From assembly GCA_036850595.1 (NCBI GenBank), contig CM072161.1:9445905-9509904 (forward strand): a DNA stretch of 64,000 nucleotides, given 5' to 3'. The notes below the pieces were generated by a model that had not been told where the DNA came from, did not search any database, and saw only the letters and a list, made by a program, of their open reading frames with translations. Positions 1 through 12,625 of this stretch are shown here, piece after piece. This DNA comes from Rhyacichthys aspro. Its lineage: Eukaryota > Chordata > Actinopteri > Gobiiformes > Rhyacichthyidae. The position numbers and the translations under genes are program-made. How positions within the stretch are numbered: the stretch's first letter is position 1; the number at the start of each line of letters is the position of its first letter.

Positions 1-37
1 ATAGTAATAAATTTAAAAGACTATGTTGTAAGTTTGT

Positions 38-43
38 TTTATT
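38..43 (-). terminator. pigl: pigl poly(A) signal
   Basis: AATAAA on the minus strand, about 135 nt past the pigl stop codon. The implied 3' UTR is short. Position and motif are seen; use is inferred. Confidence 0.5.
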
Positions 44-177
44 TAATTATGTTGATGTATTCCACTTTAACTAATGGCATTACCTTAAGTACATCATAAA
101 AAAATCAAAATGATTGTTTTTTGGAAAGTGCTCATGTATGTATAAAATGATTTACACAGTTATAAAACACCAGACTT

Positions 178-3100
178 CTAATAAATCTTGAGGTTTTTTG
201 GTCCTTGTGTAATTGTCTGGAATGTGTTCACAAACATGTAACGTGAAAACCTGATGTACAGGTAACGAAACCACAGGAGCTGAGTATGATGGCAAAGCAT
301 GGCAGCCTGTAGAGAAAGAGGGTGGTTTGTGAGATTACAAAGTGTATTTGTTACAACACAGGTATTATAAAAGTTTCCAGTATGCTTTTTTCAGCTGCAC
401 ATTTTTAAAGTCACCTCTCTTATTCTGTGTTTTTGTATATGTGCACACACTTAAGCTTGACTCATCTAAAAACAGGCACATCTTGCCAACACACAGTCTA
501 TTTTAATGCTCACTTTGGCTTGTCTGTAGCCCTCTGGGCCTGTAACACAGCAGAGAGATGAGGGCAGCAGCCAGCTGAGAGGAAGCTCGAGAAATGAGAG
601 GTACTTCCTGATGAGGCCAACAGTCTCCAAAGACAGCAAATGGCAGTCTGAGATGAAAGAAAAACACACAGCTAAGAGTCCTGAGAGTCATGGTTTATTT
701 TGTGCTATATATGTAACAAAAGTTGTTAATATTTTGCAGTTGTGAATGACTTTGTGGGGCACAAAAAGCTTAACAGACTTGCTGCGTCTGTAGAGCCAGA
801 TGGAGTGACGTTTGATCACGTTAAGGCCTAATTCTCCCCCACCTTAAGTCAAAGCTGCCAAACCAATCAGGTGAGGTGTTAACGGCTGGCCAAAGAATGG
901 TAATAAATATTTAACGAGTGTGTCAGACGGGTGTTTTCTGTGCTAAATGAAGTGTTTGTTCCCTGCCTGAGGCCCCACACTTCCTGCCACGCAGCAGTCT
1001 CATGCATCAGTTTAGATATCAGCTGTGAATAGCTTTAGCCTGTTCCAGTTTCCTTTTATAACTGCAAACTACATGTGGGTTCACTACAAGCACAATGACT
1101 GTCCTGTCACAACTTGCACACATTGTGTTAAAAACCGAAATCTATAACAAAAAGTGGAATGATTAAATATAGAGATTAAAGATAATATTAACACACATAA
1201 TTATAACCACTTGACGACCATGAATATAAACACAACACTTTTGTTTTGGCTCCCATTTTCATAAGCTGAACTCAAAGATCTAAGACTTTTCCTATGTACA
1301 CAAAAAAGGCCTATTTCTCTCAATTATTGTTCCAAAATCTGTCTAAATCTGTGTTAATGATGCCACAGATGACGCACAGATTTAAAAAAGATTTTAAGAG
1401 AAATTGGTCTCTTGTGTACATAAAAAAAGTCTTAGATCTTTGAGTTCAGCTTATGAAAAATGGGAGCAAAAACAAAAGTGTTTTGTTCAGTCTAGTTTAA
1501 GTAAAATCCTTTAAAATCAAACGCAAACAAACAGTAGATTCAAAATAAAGTTAAAAGTTGTGAAATGTTTAAATTACAAATGAGGCTTGCATCTGGCATA
1601 TACTAAGTGTTCAGGCTTACCTCATGCTGCCACCAGCAGACCAAACTGTAGAGTTGGTACGTTTGTCTTATAACAACTTTGACCAAAAGAGGGCGCTGTA
1701 TGTTAACGAAACATCCCTGACTTACATCCAAGTGTTCATGTGAACAAAATGTGGTATAATGCAAAAAATTGTTTAGAATTCGACAACTTATACATTTAAC
1801 ACACAGGCTAGTCAAATAGCTCACATCTTACAGTGCACTTCCACCAACAGTAATTGCAGGATCTAAAGTGTAATATTCAACTCACCATTGGGCAGTTGTC
1901 CAGTGCAAGCAAGATGGCTTTTAATAGATAAAAAAGATAAAAAGAATATTAAAAACATTTAAAAGATATAAACACACTTTTTGGATGCTCTTTTCTTTTC
2001 AGACTCTCTTTTGATAATTAACCAAAAACATCATTCATTGTTTGCTCTACAATATATTGAATGAGTAAAATGCTCTTCCTCATATATTTTACCTCTGCTG
2101 TGATGTGTATTTCCATACTTCATATGCAGTTGTATATAGACAGAAGCAAAAATCAACAGAAAACCCTTGGGATAAAACACCACAAAAACTAGTCCACAGC
2201 CCTGTGGGTTTCTGCCTAATGGGAATCATGGGATGTGATTTGGACTGACACCAACAGATGAAGCCTGTACAAAAACATATTCTAAAGGAAACATTTCACA
2301 CTGGTGTGACTGATAGATATGATGTTCTGTGTGAAAAGAGATAAACATTTTCTCTTAAAAAGCCAGTGGTCTAATGAAACTGGCTTGGTTGGCCTCTCCA
2401 CTTCACCACTTGAGGGACAGGATTTACTGCTGCTCTCTGGGAGCAGAGCCCAGTGCCTCTGAGGACTCTGTTTGGATGACCTCTCAGCTATGTTACAGAA
2501 CGATTCTGAAAAACATGTTGTGTGTGTCTTTGTGGGGAAACATTTGGATGAAGATGTGCATCTGAATGTTCTGTATGTTTGTGGTCTGTTTTATGAGCAA
2601 AGAATATTCTAAGTGAGTATGTGCAGTCCAGAATACTATATTTAATTTGCGTTTCAATGTGAGTGTTGTGCCTGTACCTGACAGCTTTATGGATGGCTGT
2701 GTGATTGGCATGGCCGCTTACTCCTTGCCCATCAAAGGTCAGCACCTGAAACAACAAAATATCTCATCATGTGGGTAAAAGCCTGGATTTGAGTATCTAA
2801 AAGTGTTTTAAATAAACAGAAGCCGAAGCAGAAGAGAGACATGGGTTAGTCAAGGGATAGTGTTTGACTGTGGGGCTGCTTGGCAGCTGACAACTGATAT
2901 TTAAAAGCCTTTTTCAGTGTGCATGCTTGCACACCAGAGAAAGCAGGGGAAAAATCAGGTCAAAGGGAAAAAAAATGCTTGACTAAAGACTTGGCATTTG
3001 CTCAGCCGAGCCATATTCTACCATGACAATGTCCTTACAATCTAACATTATGTCTGTCTATATATAAACGTCTGTAACATATAAGCAGGGGGTCAACTTT

Positions 3101-6100
3101 AAATGTACTTATTCTCCTGGGAAAAGCTACATTCTGTCTGTAAAGGGCAGGGCCACAATATCAAACAACCACTTCTAAGTCTTGTTTGTCAAGTCTGTGT
3201 GTAATTATGATGCCTGTATTCATAAGAGATGATGGGATTACTTGCATTCTTTAGAGGAGAGTTTTTTCACAGGACGTAGAGCCATTGTATGTTGCCTTTG
3301 ATTCAGAGAATATCAGCAGCTTAAGAATGAATGAAAACAAGTCACCTTCCACAAATAAGTTTGACTGACACCATGGTTCAACTGTGTATCCGTTCCTTTG
3401 ATTATTTTTTTCCTTTGCTGAGGCTGACCAGATGAAATGTCTTTGATTCTAAATTTGCCACATTACCCTTGGCAAATAATGCACAACTGTGTAGATTCTG
3501 ATAAGAATCTCTGTATAAACAGAGAAATCAAATCCAAACTTTCTGCAGCAGCAGAGGTAATTTCTCCTCAGACCCAGAGAACAGTCTTGGCTAAGACAAC
3601 AAGAGAAGGAGACTGACATGACTATTATAGAAATTAGGGTCTAAATTTCATAATGAGAGAGGTGCTGCAATGTTACAACATGTGATTTCTTACTGACAGA
3701 CAGTGGCAAGGAAATTGCATATTACCACGAAAGGTGGGAACAGTGGTCTTACCAAATTTATGGAATTCCTCTCTATGTGTTTCAATATGAGAGAGGACAC
3801 CAAGGAGATGCTCCATTGTGCTTTTGGGTCATCTGGAAGGCTTCTAAAAAGCATACAGCTATGGTTAGTTCATAATAATAATAGTTATACAAAACTTGAG
3901 AACCTGACATAAGGACATTTAAAATGCATGGATACTAGGCAATATGTATTCTCTGCCCCATATTTTATTTTGTACAGTGCAGACTTAACAAAGAGTTGAA
4001 GAAAAAAAGCTTGTTGCGGAATCCAAACACAAGGGAGGGTTGGGAAGTCCGGAGGTTAAGTGTCGGAAGTGCCTTAGTATCCTGTTCAATCGACAGAACA
4101 GCCTGGGGAAAACTCGGAGTATACATAAAACACCACACTTGACCTACACAACATGAATAGATTTTTTGACACAAATAACACATATGTTGCTTAGAAAATA
4201 TGGTAGAAGCTGTATTCACTTTTCTTGCACTAAATCTGGAACAGAAAGAAAAAAACAAGCTGGAGGCACTGGATGCAGTTTTGTAGGGTCTGTGTAGAGG
4301 TGAAGAGAAAGATCAACTACAAGTAATCTAGGAAACAGTAAGCATAGGGGGGCGTCGTAGACTCCAGGGGGCTGGGGTGTCCATCACCGGTCGCTCTCCC
4401 ACTGCCCGGCCACTAACAATGAGTCAGGACAGTTGAGCGACTGAGGGGGAAGTGATGGATTAGGCCACAAATCTTTGGCTGCCGGCAACTGGAGGGTCAG
4501 GCTTTGGTGCTAGTAGTAGGGGGTCAGCTATGTCACAGTTAGGAGGGGGCCGAGGGTCGGGAGTTCAAACATAGTTTAAAACTGTCTGTCACTGAGTGAA
4601 TGCACCGCTGTGACAAGCCAATACCAGTGACCTAGATATTGTTTGGCTACGTCTTTTGTGAATGGTGCAGGAAATCATTTGGTATAGGTCTGTGTACTTT
4701 TATCATATTTACATTGCTGAATTAGCTGTATTTTTCAAAACTTTTTCAAAACCAATTGTAGTAAAGCGCAAGGTTGCAGTGAGGAGGCAACTCTGGTGGT
4801 TGTGTGTGTGTGTGTGCGAACAAAAGATACAAGACACCTGACCTTTCTTAAGCAGGATGCAGGCCGAGTATCAGCTTTGCCATGGCAACCGTGCAAAATG
4901 TCCTAGAGTAACCTCCCTAGCTCCCTTTTGTAGCTCTGCATGTGGATGTCTAATTGCTCGCAGGCATCTGTATGCAGTTGTTGAACTTTGGCCCAGTAAG
5001 GGGATTGTGTGTGTGCTTGTGTGTGTGTTAAAGAGGGCTTGTTTAGTCTGGTCACATGGACCACAGGCCTATGAAACTGCCAGACTTCTGTCCACACAGT
5101 CAGATACGGACAGATTATATGTCCTGCTGTGAGCTGCTGCAGTGCCTGCTGACTGTACAGCCATGTTGTCTTTCTGTAAGGAAGAATTGAATTACACTCC
5201 ATTTTACAAAGTTAAGGACGTTTGTGGATCATTTTACCAATATCTACTCCAGCAGAAAAAATAAACAGCCATAGAAATATAATGGTTAGTTTTCAGAGTA
5301 CACTTTGCAGACTAAAAGTCAAGCTACTGTTCTCTAGTACTGATCATTGTGCTGATTAGTGTCTATTTAAACCTACCATGATGTCTCACAATACCTTCAC
5401 ACATCCAGTTGTTTCAAGTTTGAATTAAATTCATATTCAACATATATAATTATAATTAAGTAAATATGTTACAGCTGCCACTGTCTGAATAAGAAAAAAT
5501 GGCAGATGATTGTGAGTTATAGTGTAGCAAAGTAATGCAATGAATGGATTTGTGCAGTGAGCAGCTATAATCATGTCCATAATGCAGACAGAGGTCAGGC
5601 CAGTGCAAGTGGAGAGGCAGTAGAGCGTGCTCAGATTGAGCTTGATCACAAAGGCCCAAACATGAACTGAGGCCCCAGATACTGTCAACACAGCTGTCCT
5701 ATTCACTGAGCATTAAAGAGAAAATCCTATTTTGAAGCAGAATTTACGTGTTATTCCTGTCGTCTCGAAGAACCAAGGCTGCAGTAGTCACTGCAGTAGT
5801 GGCAGTAATGTCACTGTAAAAAACAACCCAGAGTGACTGTGCAAAAGACTTTTATGATGCTGAGACTCAGTAGATTCCATCACGTGTGCTCGATAAATGA
5901 GGCGATGAGGACAAAACTTGATGAGACTAAAGAATAGATAGCATAATGCATATTGGAAATAAATTATGAAAGTAAAGCAGATGAGGAAAGAGAAGCAAGT
6001 CTGTTTGAAAGGCATTTTAACAAGCGTATCTTAACTAAAGTTAACAGAGCTGATCAAATATGTAAGTTCATAAATCCAAAGGAGCAACTATGCCTGAATA

Positions 6101-6866
6101 TGTGAGAAAATCATTATCTAAAAGTCCTTTCACACATACTGCTGTTACCAAGACTACCAAAGCCACAGTTGTTTTAATATTTAAAAATCCTCTGAATATG
6201 ACCCACATTCACCTTCAGTAATGACTTTCACTCTTTATACCTGACTAGGGGCATGCATTGGAGCATTGGGAAAGGATCAAAATAGCCAGTTAATCACAGT
6301 TTGCTTTTGTTTGTTATGATTATAAAGATTTACACTTTACATTACAGTTATTGATTATTGATCTATCAAAATTGTGAACATATCTTTTCTAATGTGCAAC
6401 ACAAACACAGCAAGGTCAAGTAAAGGCTGTCCTTCTGCTTATACTTGGCCAAAAAAGGTTAAGCGCAAAGCCAGTGTGTGGCAAGCTCTGTACAGACGCA
6501 GATAAAGAAAAAAACTGTTCAGAATGACCTACATTGGAAGTGCTCAGAGCGCTGCCAAAATGTATCCCACAGTCCTTGGCAGTTGGCTTGGACAGACATG
6601 GTTAAAGGAGGAGGAGGAGGGAGAGGAGGAGAGGGTGAGCAGAGGGAGAGACTGGAGAGTAGAGCAGGGGCTCTCAAAGTGCTGATTAGGTGTGTGTTTT
6701 GGGCAAACAACAGAATACACAGAAAGGCAAAATGGGCTACACTCCAGTTCAGCTGAAGTGCAGACAGCACTGAGATCAAAGTTCAGCAATACTCTGTGTG
6801 CACACACTGATAAAACTGAGGGGTTTCTGTGTGTGTGTGTCAGCTTAGAAAACACACGCAAACGCG

Positions 6867-6916
<50 letters not shown>

Positions 6917-7955
6917 ACAGTGTTCTCTAGGGCAGACAACCTAGGCATGCTGCCAACTTATTACTGTGAGTTCCAGGTTAGTGCCAGAGTTCATACAGCA
7001 CTCCTGGTGAGCCAACAAGTAGAGACTCACATGCAGGCAGCACAGATTCTCAGAATCACAAAATATTTTCAAGTAAACGAGTTGAGCAATAGGAAACAAT
7101 GCCATAATATTTCAGTATCACCTTTTACCAATACTTTTTGTAACTTGACCTTTCTAGTTGCCAAAAACGATTTGAAGGGGCACAGTTGCATTAATTGGAA
7201 CAACAGAGCTCAATATTTTATCTTTCCTCATCAAAGAATTAACCTTTCTACTTCATGCTAATACAAAATGACAATGACATTAGAGGAAGAAACAAAAATG
7301 AACACCCCATGATTTATGGCTGGGCAATCAATACTTTCTCGAATGTCCTGTTCAGTCCAGAACTGAAAAGCAAGAGTTCATTTATAGTACTTTTTTTTGT
7401 AAACAATAAGGAAAAAAAGATCATGAATTCATAATATACAATATAATAATTGTGTATTATCAACAATAATTATGCATTAATCATGCTCAGAATCAAGTAA
7501 TCATGATAGGAATTTGAGGCTGGAACTGAGGCCTTCAGACCAGGTGCTTAAATACAGACAGGGTAATTGCATCTAATGTCTCCAGCCTTAATGCAGAGTG
7601 TGAATGCACTAAATATGTCTTGACTGTGTAATGAAGGACTGGATCTGAAGACGCATTTTAAAAGTGGGCTGTGCTGTATGAATTCTACATATATTTGGAT
7701 CTCTAGTAAAGTGAGAAAAGACATGTCTGAGTTCAAAATGAGAGACTTCCTGCATCAGTGTTTTTTAGCCAAAGCACAGTCACAGGACAACCATGTTGTC
7801 ATATTTTAACACATATTAGGACAGTTATTTATTATATTGGAATGTGTCAGTGAGACCACAGTGTCCACACATGAAATGTGATCATTTATTGGGCTTTCAC
7901 ATAAAAAAATAAATAAGTGAAAACATGAAAGAGAAAGTTGTACCACATATCTGTC

Positions 7956-8014
<59 letters not shown>

Positions 8015-9245
8015 ACGAGTAAACACAGTAAACCACAGTTGCTTAAATACACTGCATGGTATTACTTTGATTATATTTACACACAGCAATAAATGAATGA
8101 CACTTTGGAATTTAAAACCCTTGTAGGGGTTCAGTGTCCCACAGGGAAAAACTATCACTACCTCAGGGTAGAAATCATTAATTTAGGATCCTGAAAGTTT
8201 TCATCCATTAATCAGTTATCCGATCAGTTCACAAAGCACATTAACCAAGTAACGTGTTTAACACATTTAGAGACTCTTCATTTTTTCCCCTTAAAATGAA
8301 CAAGTACTACTTGACAAAGACTATGTCTTACTTGTGGTCTAATATGGAGATCATGGAGGCTGGAATCCCTAACACATCACAGCTGTTCAGTAGTTCTTGT
8401 TTACGCAGGGACCCTTGATTGTAATAGTTTCCTGCAAGATAAACAAGATACAGTGCATACTGTTTAAGGTATAAGGTGATGGATACAGAACAATCTAAAA
8501 CCAGTAAACACAAAAGAGTTTTCATTATTATTTTAAGATAGTAAAAAATTGAAACTATGCTAAGATAGCTTGATTCTAAAATTTAAATAAAAAACATGTA
8601 TTTAGATCCAGATCCCAATATCTTCTTTTGCTGAGATGTAATTTAAATAAATAGCCGAATCTTGCCAACTGACAAACAAATAGTGTCAACAGAAACAAAA
8701 TATTCCTGACATGTTATTTAAACATACCTTTATTAATATCGTGTATATCCATTTTAAAATATAATATGTAATTTCTGACAAGGAGAAAATTAAATATTTG
8801 CATCATTTCATTAAGTATTTTTATTATTTAACACCTGCTATCTGCTGGAGTAACAATACTTAGCTAAGGCTAACAAAAAGTAGCCATTGGGGCTCCATTG
8901 AACAGATGCTTCCTTCAAATGGTGTGTTAACTTTTTTACAACAGTCCTTATGTGCGATAGTAACGCCATACCTTGAGATAAACAGAGTAAATGCACGCTG
9001 GCACTAAGTTGGACCAGTCGTATAATGGTTGGCGCGAAGAACATACATTCATCATCCGGATGCGCGGTAACAAACAAAGCCCTCACTGCTGAACCCCCTG
9101 TTCCTTCGCTTGACGCAAAGCCCATTACATGTTTTAGTGACTTTCTGAATCGTCGTTGATGACCATAGAAAATAAATCTAAGCCAAATCACAAAGAATAA
9201 AGCGCCGACCATTAACCAAAAAGCCATTATTTTGATCGGTAACAT
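178..9245 (-). CDS. pigl: pigl: N-acetylglucosaminyl-phosphatidylinositol de-N-acetylase (7 coding exons, complete)
   Basis: Second enzyme of GPI-anchor synthesis at the ER: it removes the acetyl group from GlcNAc-PI. Coding exons in transcript order: 9245-8972, 8431-8332, 3843-3753, 2745-2678, 1917-1886, 647-514, 306-178. They total 828 nt, 275 aa (human about 252), and phases match at every junction. Seen: an N-terminal hydrophobic segment (about residues 7-27), the metal-binding HPDDE motif (62-66) in TAHPDDECMFF, GNYYNQG (92-98), and the second metal motif HANH (167-170) in GVSGHANH. The C-terminal part matches the family over LCHHTQLLWFRYLY. A second ATG seven codons in (MAFWL) is an alternative start. 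It is divergent from ncor1, as in human. The identification is certain by motif and synteny; the 32-nt fifth exon is the least certain piece. Confidence 0.93.
1217..1494. mobile_element. Non-autonomous Tc1-like element with long terminal inverted repeats (in pigl intron 5)
   Basis: The left arm (about 1234-1321) and right arm (about 1396-1483) are near-perfect inverted copies of roughly 85 bp, sharing blocks such as CTGAACTCAAAGATCTAAGA. The termini resemble the widespread fish Tc1/mariner family whose ends read like a ...TTGTTCAGT end with an ...ACACTTTTGTTTT inner part. The roughly 75-bp centre has no transposase. It is an internally deleted derivative lying between pigl exons 5 and 6. Exact ends are uncertain because the outermost left bases have decayed. 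Confidence 0.75.
4340..4660. repeat. GC-rich repeat-like block, possible decayed tRNA-derived SINE (pigl intron 2)
   Basis: A GC-rich island inside an AT-rich intron. It contains two stretches resembling degenerate tRNA promoter boxes (a GTAG...CCAGGGGGCTGG segment near 4357 and GGGAGTTCAAAC near 4559). No coding frame of note crosses it. The SINE reading is inference; an unclassified unique sequence is possible. Confidence 0.3.
6863..6912. repeat. Alternating (CG)n(CA)n microsatellite
   Basis: About 12 nt of CG repeats run directly into about 38 nt of CA repeats. All of it is alternating purine-pyrimidine. It causes spurious open frames on both strands. Confidence 0.95.
7960..8012. repeat. 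(TA)n microsatellite
   Basis: An uninterrupted run of about 26 TA units, preceded by three CTGT/CTGTCT units, in pigl intron 2. Confidence 0.97.
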
Positions 9246-10110
9246 AAATATTCCGTGCAGAAACGAGAATCAAAATTGAAAATAGTTCCACATCTACTAT
9301 ATCAAAACATTTCATAGACATAATTGCTAGAATCAAGTCACGACAGGCCAAACGCACTGAAACCGTAATTAACACAGCAGGCATAGTCTACATGCAGCCT
9401 CATGAGTATATGTATATGTTACCAATGTAACGCATGCAAATTATCTGCGGTGTCTTCTCCCCACGATACTTCAAATTACTTGTGAGAATAAATTAACTTA
9501 TATACAGCATTACAATTATGTTCAATGATATAAAACAATGAAACACTAAGAATTATATGACTCCAAAATGTTTATAAGCGATCACTATCTACAACACAGC
9601 AACAACATTGCTCTGTTGCGGGGAAGCTTTAGATGACGCACACAAAATTTCCTGGAAGATACGTAAAAACACATTAACAAAATTTAACCATATACAAAAA
9701 TATGTGGCAATTTCCTTTTCGATCCGTATGTATTGTCTATATTTATTGTATAGTTCTGCATGTGCTATTGATAGAACATATTCACGTCCTGTGGGTTTGG
9801 CTGAAAATATAATTTATTTTGTCCTGTCAGGATATCGCCCGACAAATGCGGCGCAGCCTTCAGTCTGCCCAGTCGTCCACAGCTTGTAACCCGCGGATTT
9901 ACAATCAACAATTGACGCATCTTTCTACCTAGGGATAGCATTCCTGGCCTTCTGTTAATTTATAAGCATGAGGTGAGTACAATTAGCGCACGTATTATAA
10001 AGCAACACGCATAATTAGCTTGCTGTTAAAGCGCTCCAGTGTACGCTGGAAATCTGCCTTGCAAGATGGCGACGTGGTTGAGAATTCAAAGGTGAAATAC
10101 GGGCTAAGTT
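9246..10110. promoter_or_regulatory. Divergent pigl/ncor1 promoter region with ncor1 first-exon candidates
   Basis: The gap separates the pigl start (minus) from the start of ncor1 transcription (plus). Two candidate 5' ends for ncor1 are visible. A strong splice donor (GAG followed by GTGAGT, exon end 9972) could close one non-coding first exon. A YY1-type element, CAAGATGGCGAC at 10062-10073, of the kind that sits just downstream of many transcription starts, is followed by a possible donor at about 10092. Family knowledge (non-coding first exon in NCOR1) supports this; which start is used cannot be told from sequence. Confidence 0.5.
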
Positions 10111-12546
10111 AGCCAGCTAGCATCAACAACAACATCTTCAACGTATCGTTACCATTAAACACTAGCATCTATTTTTATTCTGTGTGTTTGAGTACCTTTG
10201 AATATATGCTCTAGTGCGTTTCCGGAAAAGTGTCTGCTGTGGTAATAAACCCATCCCCCAAGATAAGCTCCACATTTAATAGGGGTTTTAACGATACTAT
10301 AGCGTTAAACAACAACAATAACAATACAGCTGCAGCACTTCTGTTTGTTAGCAATTGCACTGTGCCCAAAATCTGTTCACAAATGCTGCTTTGCAAAAAG
10401 GATAATCATGGAGTTTGGCATTGTTCTGGGCTCCCCAAAAACCAACAAAATCCGAACCAAAACAGTCTTTCTAGTCTGTCTGCAAACAGTGTTTAACCCC
10501 TACATAAGACACCTCTGATACAGACAAATTACCGTGTAAGGACTCTTGCAGGGATTTGTCATACACATATACATTGGGCTATGGTGTGGTAGGTGAATGG
10601 CTGATAAAATGTCAAGGTTGATGCATAATATACCTTACAAGTGGGATAATATTTTCAGTATCACTACACTTTCTAGTCCTGCCTTTGCAAGGATGTTGAT
10701 GTTTCAGCACTGATGTTCCCCCTGATTTTAAGTCTGGTGTTACTGCTTTCATTGTTATTATTAAGAAGACTTATTCTCACATCTAGGAACACTTAGATTG
10801 GTTGTATATATTGATATATGTATGAAAACTTTTAAATGAAATATTAATTTAATATGCAGAACACAATGACACAAGTGGAAAGGATTTGCCAATTCCTTGT
10901 TAGTTTTATTGGTTTTAGAAAGGTTTTTTAAGCTGCAGCTTGGTGTCATTTAGTACAGTCCAACAGTAATTGTACAAAACTCCTGCAAATTATTGAAGGC
11001 AACTTAAAGAAATAAACTAAAAATTGGCAGAAATGTAACAGAAATATTGACCATGGCTGTGTTTTCTCAAATGAATAACAGTATTTTTAAAAGGGGGAAA
11101 CAAATCCTCCAATTCCGAGGTGCTCAAAATGATGTGGCCGATGGTTTGAAAAAATAAAATAACAGCTTACCACCAGGTTACAGTGGCAGTGGAAGCATTC
11201 CCAGGCTTGAAGTTAGCATCATTATTCCTTGGCAGAGTGCAGATCCAGAATAAACTGGAGTCAAATCAAACACATGACACTTGCATTTTATCAAAACCTG
11301 TTATAAAGCTAAACACCAAAGAAGAGATTAACAAAAATCCAATTTTATTGAACTTCACATCACATGTACAGACATGAATTTATAAGATGGACAAGACAAG
11401 ACATTTATTTTTGTAAAACCCAATATCACAACAGCAGCTGCCTCTAAGGCCTTTACAGACTGTACCAGATAACAAGGAGAAATGCAAGATAAAGTTATGG
11501 CTTGTGGAAAAGTATTTTTGTCTGAAATTAATTAAAAATTGCTACAGCATTTTCTATTGCTATTCATATTTCTCAAAGTAGTTTTGTTAATATTAATATA
11601 ACATAGATAAACAATGCAATTTTGTTTCAATATACCACTTCCATTTTGTTAATTAATTTGAGAAATTTGCATGTTGATTGTCTTTCAAATGCAAAAATGC
11701 ATAGTTAACAACAGAAGCGGTTGAGACTAGAGGGTGGTCAATGGCACCTATTGCTGCAATTAAACACAATCAAAATAAACTAAAAGGATGAACCAAAATC
11801 CTTGCTTGAAATTTGTTTTATGTATGGCCACATGGTGAGCAGTAACTCTAGTGACCTTCTATGTTCCTTGCTTTACAATCAAGCTCTGTTTTACTAAGTG
11901 AACCAAAAAACAGGACGAGATACATTGTTTGCATCAAAAACAAGAAAGATGTCAGTCAAAGATGTTTCAAATCTGACTGAAATTGACAGAGAGAGTAACA
12001 ATGAGTCATTTTCTTCCATTTGTGTTTATTCATCCTTCTTCGTTGACATTTTAAACCAAGTGACACAAAAAATACTCTGTTACTTGTTTATATTTATACC
12101 TGTTAATATGAAAAGGACATGGCTGAATATGTGAGAGCTGAATTAAAAGCCTCGGGTTTGTGTGACAAGGAATGCTGTAAAGTTAAGGTCACATTGCCAG
12201 AGTCATGTATTGTGATAACAATTTCAGCGAAAAACGCAGGCTCATAACAAATCATAAAAATCGAATCAACCTAACTCACTTATCCATTTTTGAAGAACAG
12301 GGTCTTGTTCTTTCTTCCCTCAGAGAGTCTGTTTTTGTGTTTTCTGCAGCTGCACAACACTTATGTTTTTATGCACCAGTTGGCAGTCACTGTAGGAGTG
12401 GCCTTGAGTTTTAGGTTTTTTTAATGTTTGTTACAAACCTGTACTGCCTCCTAAAGATACAGTAAATCTCAGCTGAACACCCTTCTAGCTATATCTTTTT
12501 ATGTCAATGGTCTGTATTATTAATGATTCCTGTTCTGTGACTGCAG
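9973..12546 (+). other. ncor1: ncor1 5' intron, no gene seen
   Basis: AT-rich sequence between the candidate first non-coding exon and the exon with the start codon. No conserved protein frame, clear transposon end or tandem repeat was recognised. Confidence 0.45.
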
Positions 12547-12625
12547 GTGGTTTGTGTGTCCAAACATGGTTTAGCCAAACTCTTGGACCTCTGAACAAGC
12601 TGCAGCCCAGGTGCACTGAACCACA
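12547..12625 (+). other. ncor1: ncor1 5' UTR portion of the first coding exon
   Basis: A good acceptor (GTGACTGCAG ending 12546) opens this exon, and the ATG lies at 12626 in the context ACAATGTCC. The translated start MSSSSGYPP is that of NCOR1, which fixes the start codon. Confidence 0.8.

Larger units (their letters stand above)
3844..8331. other. pigl intron 2, no gene seen
   Basis: AT-rich intronic DNA of 4.5 kb. It holds the GC-rich block near 4.4 kb, a purine-rich run near 6601-6660, a CG/CA tract near 6.87 kb and a TA tract near 7.96 kb. Open frames here are repeat-driven and match no known protein. Confidence 0.6.

Noticed and set aside
1614..1650. Exon-like segment with good splice sites (LVCWWQHE) on the minus strand
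   Set aside because: Tested as pigl exon 5 but its length leaves the wrong phase for exon 6 and the peptide does not resemble the family; 1886-1917 fits instead.
6544..7261. Open frames of 134 and 189 codons on opposite strands
   Set aside because: Both run through the CG/CA microsatellite and have no resemblance to known proteins; repeat artefacts in pigl intron 2.
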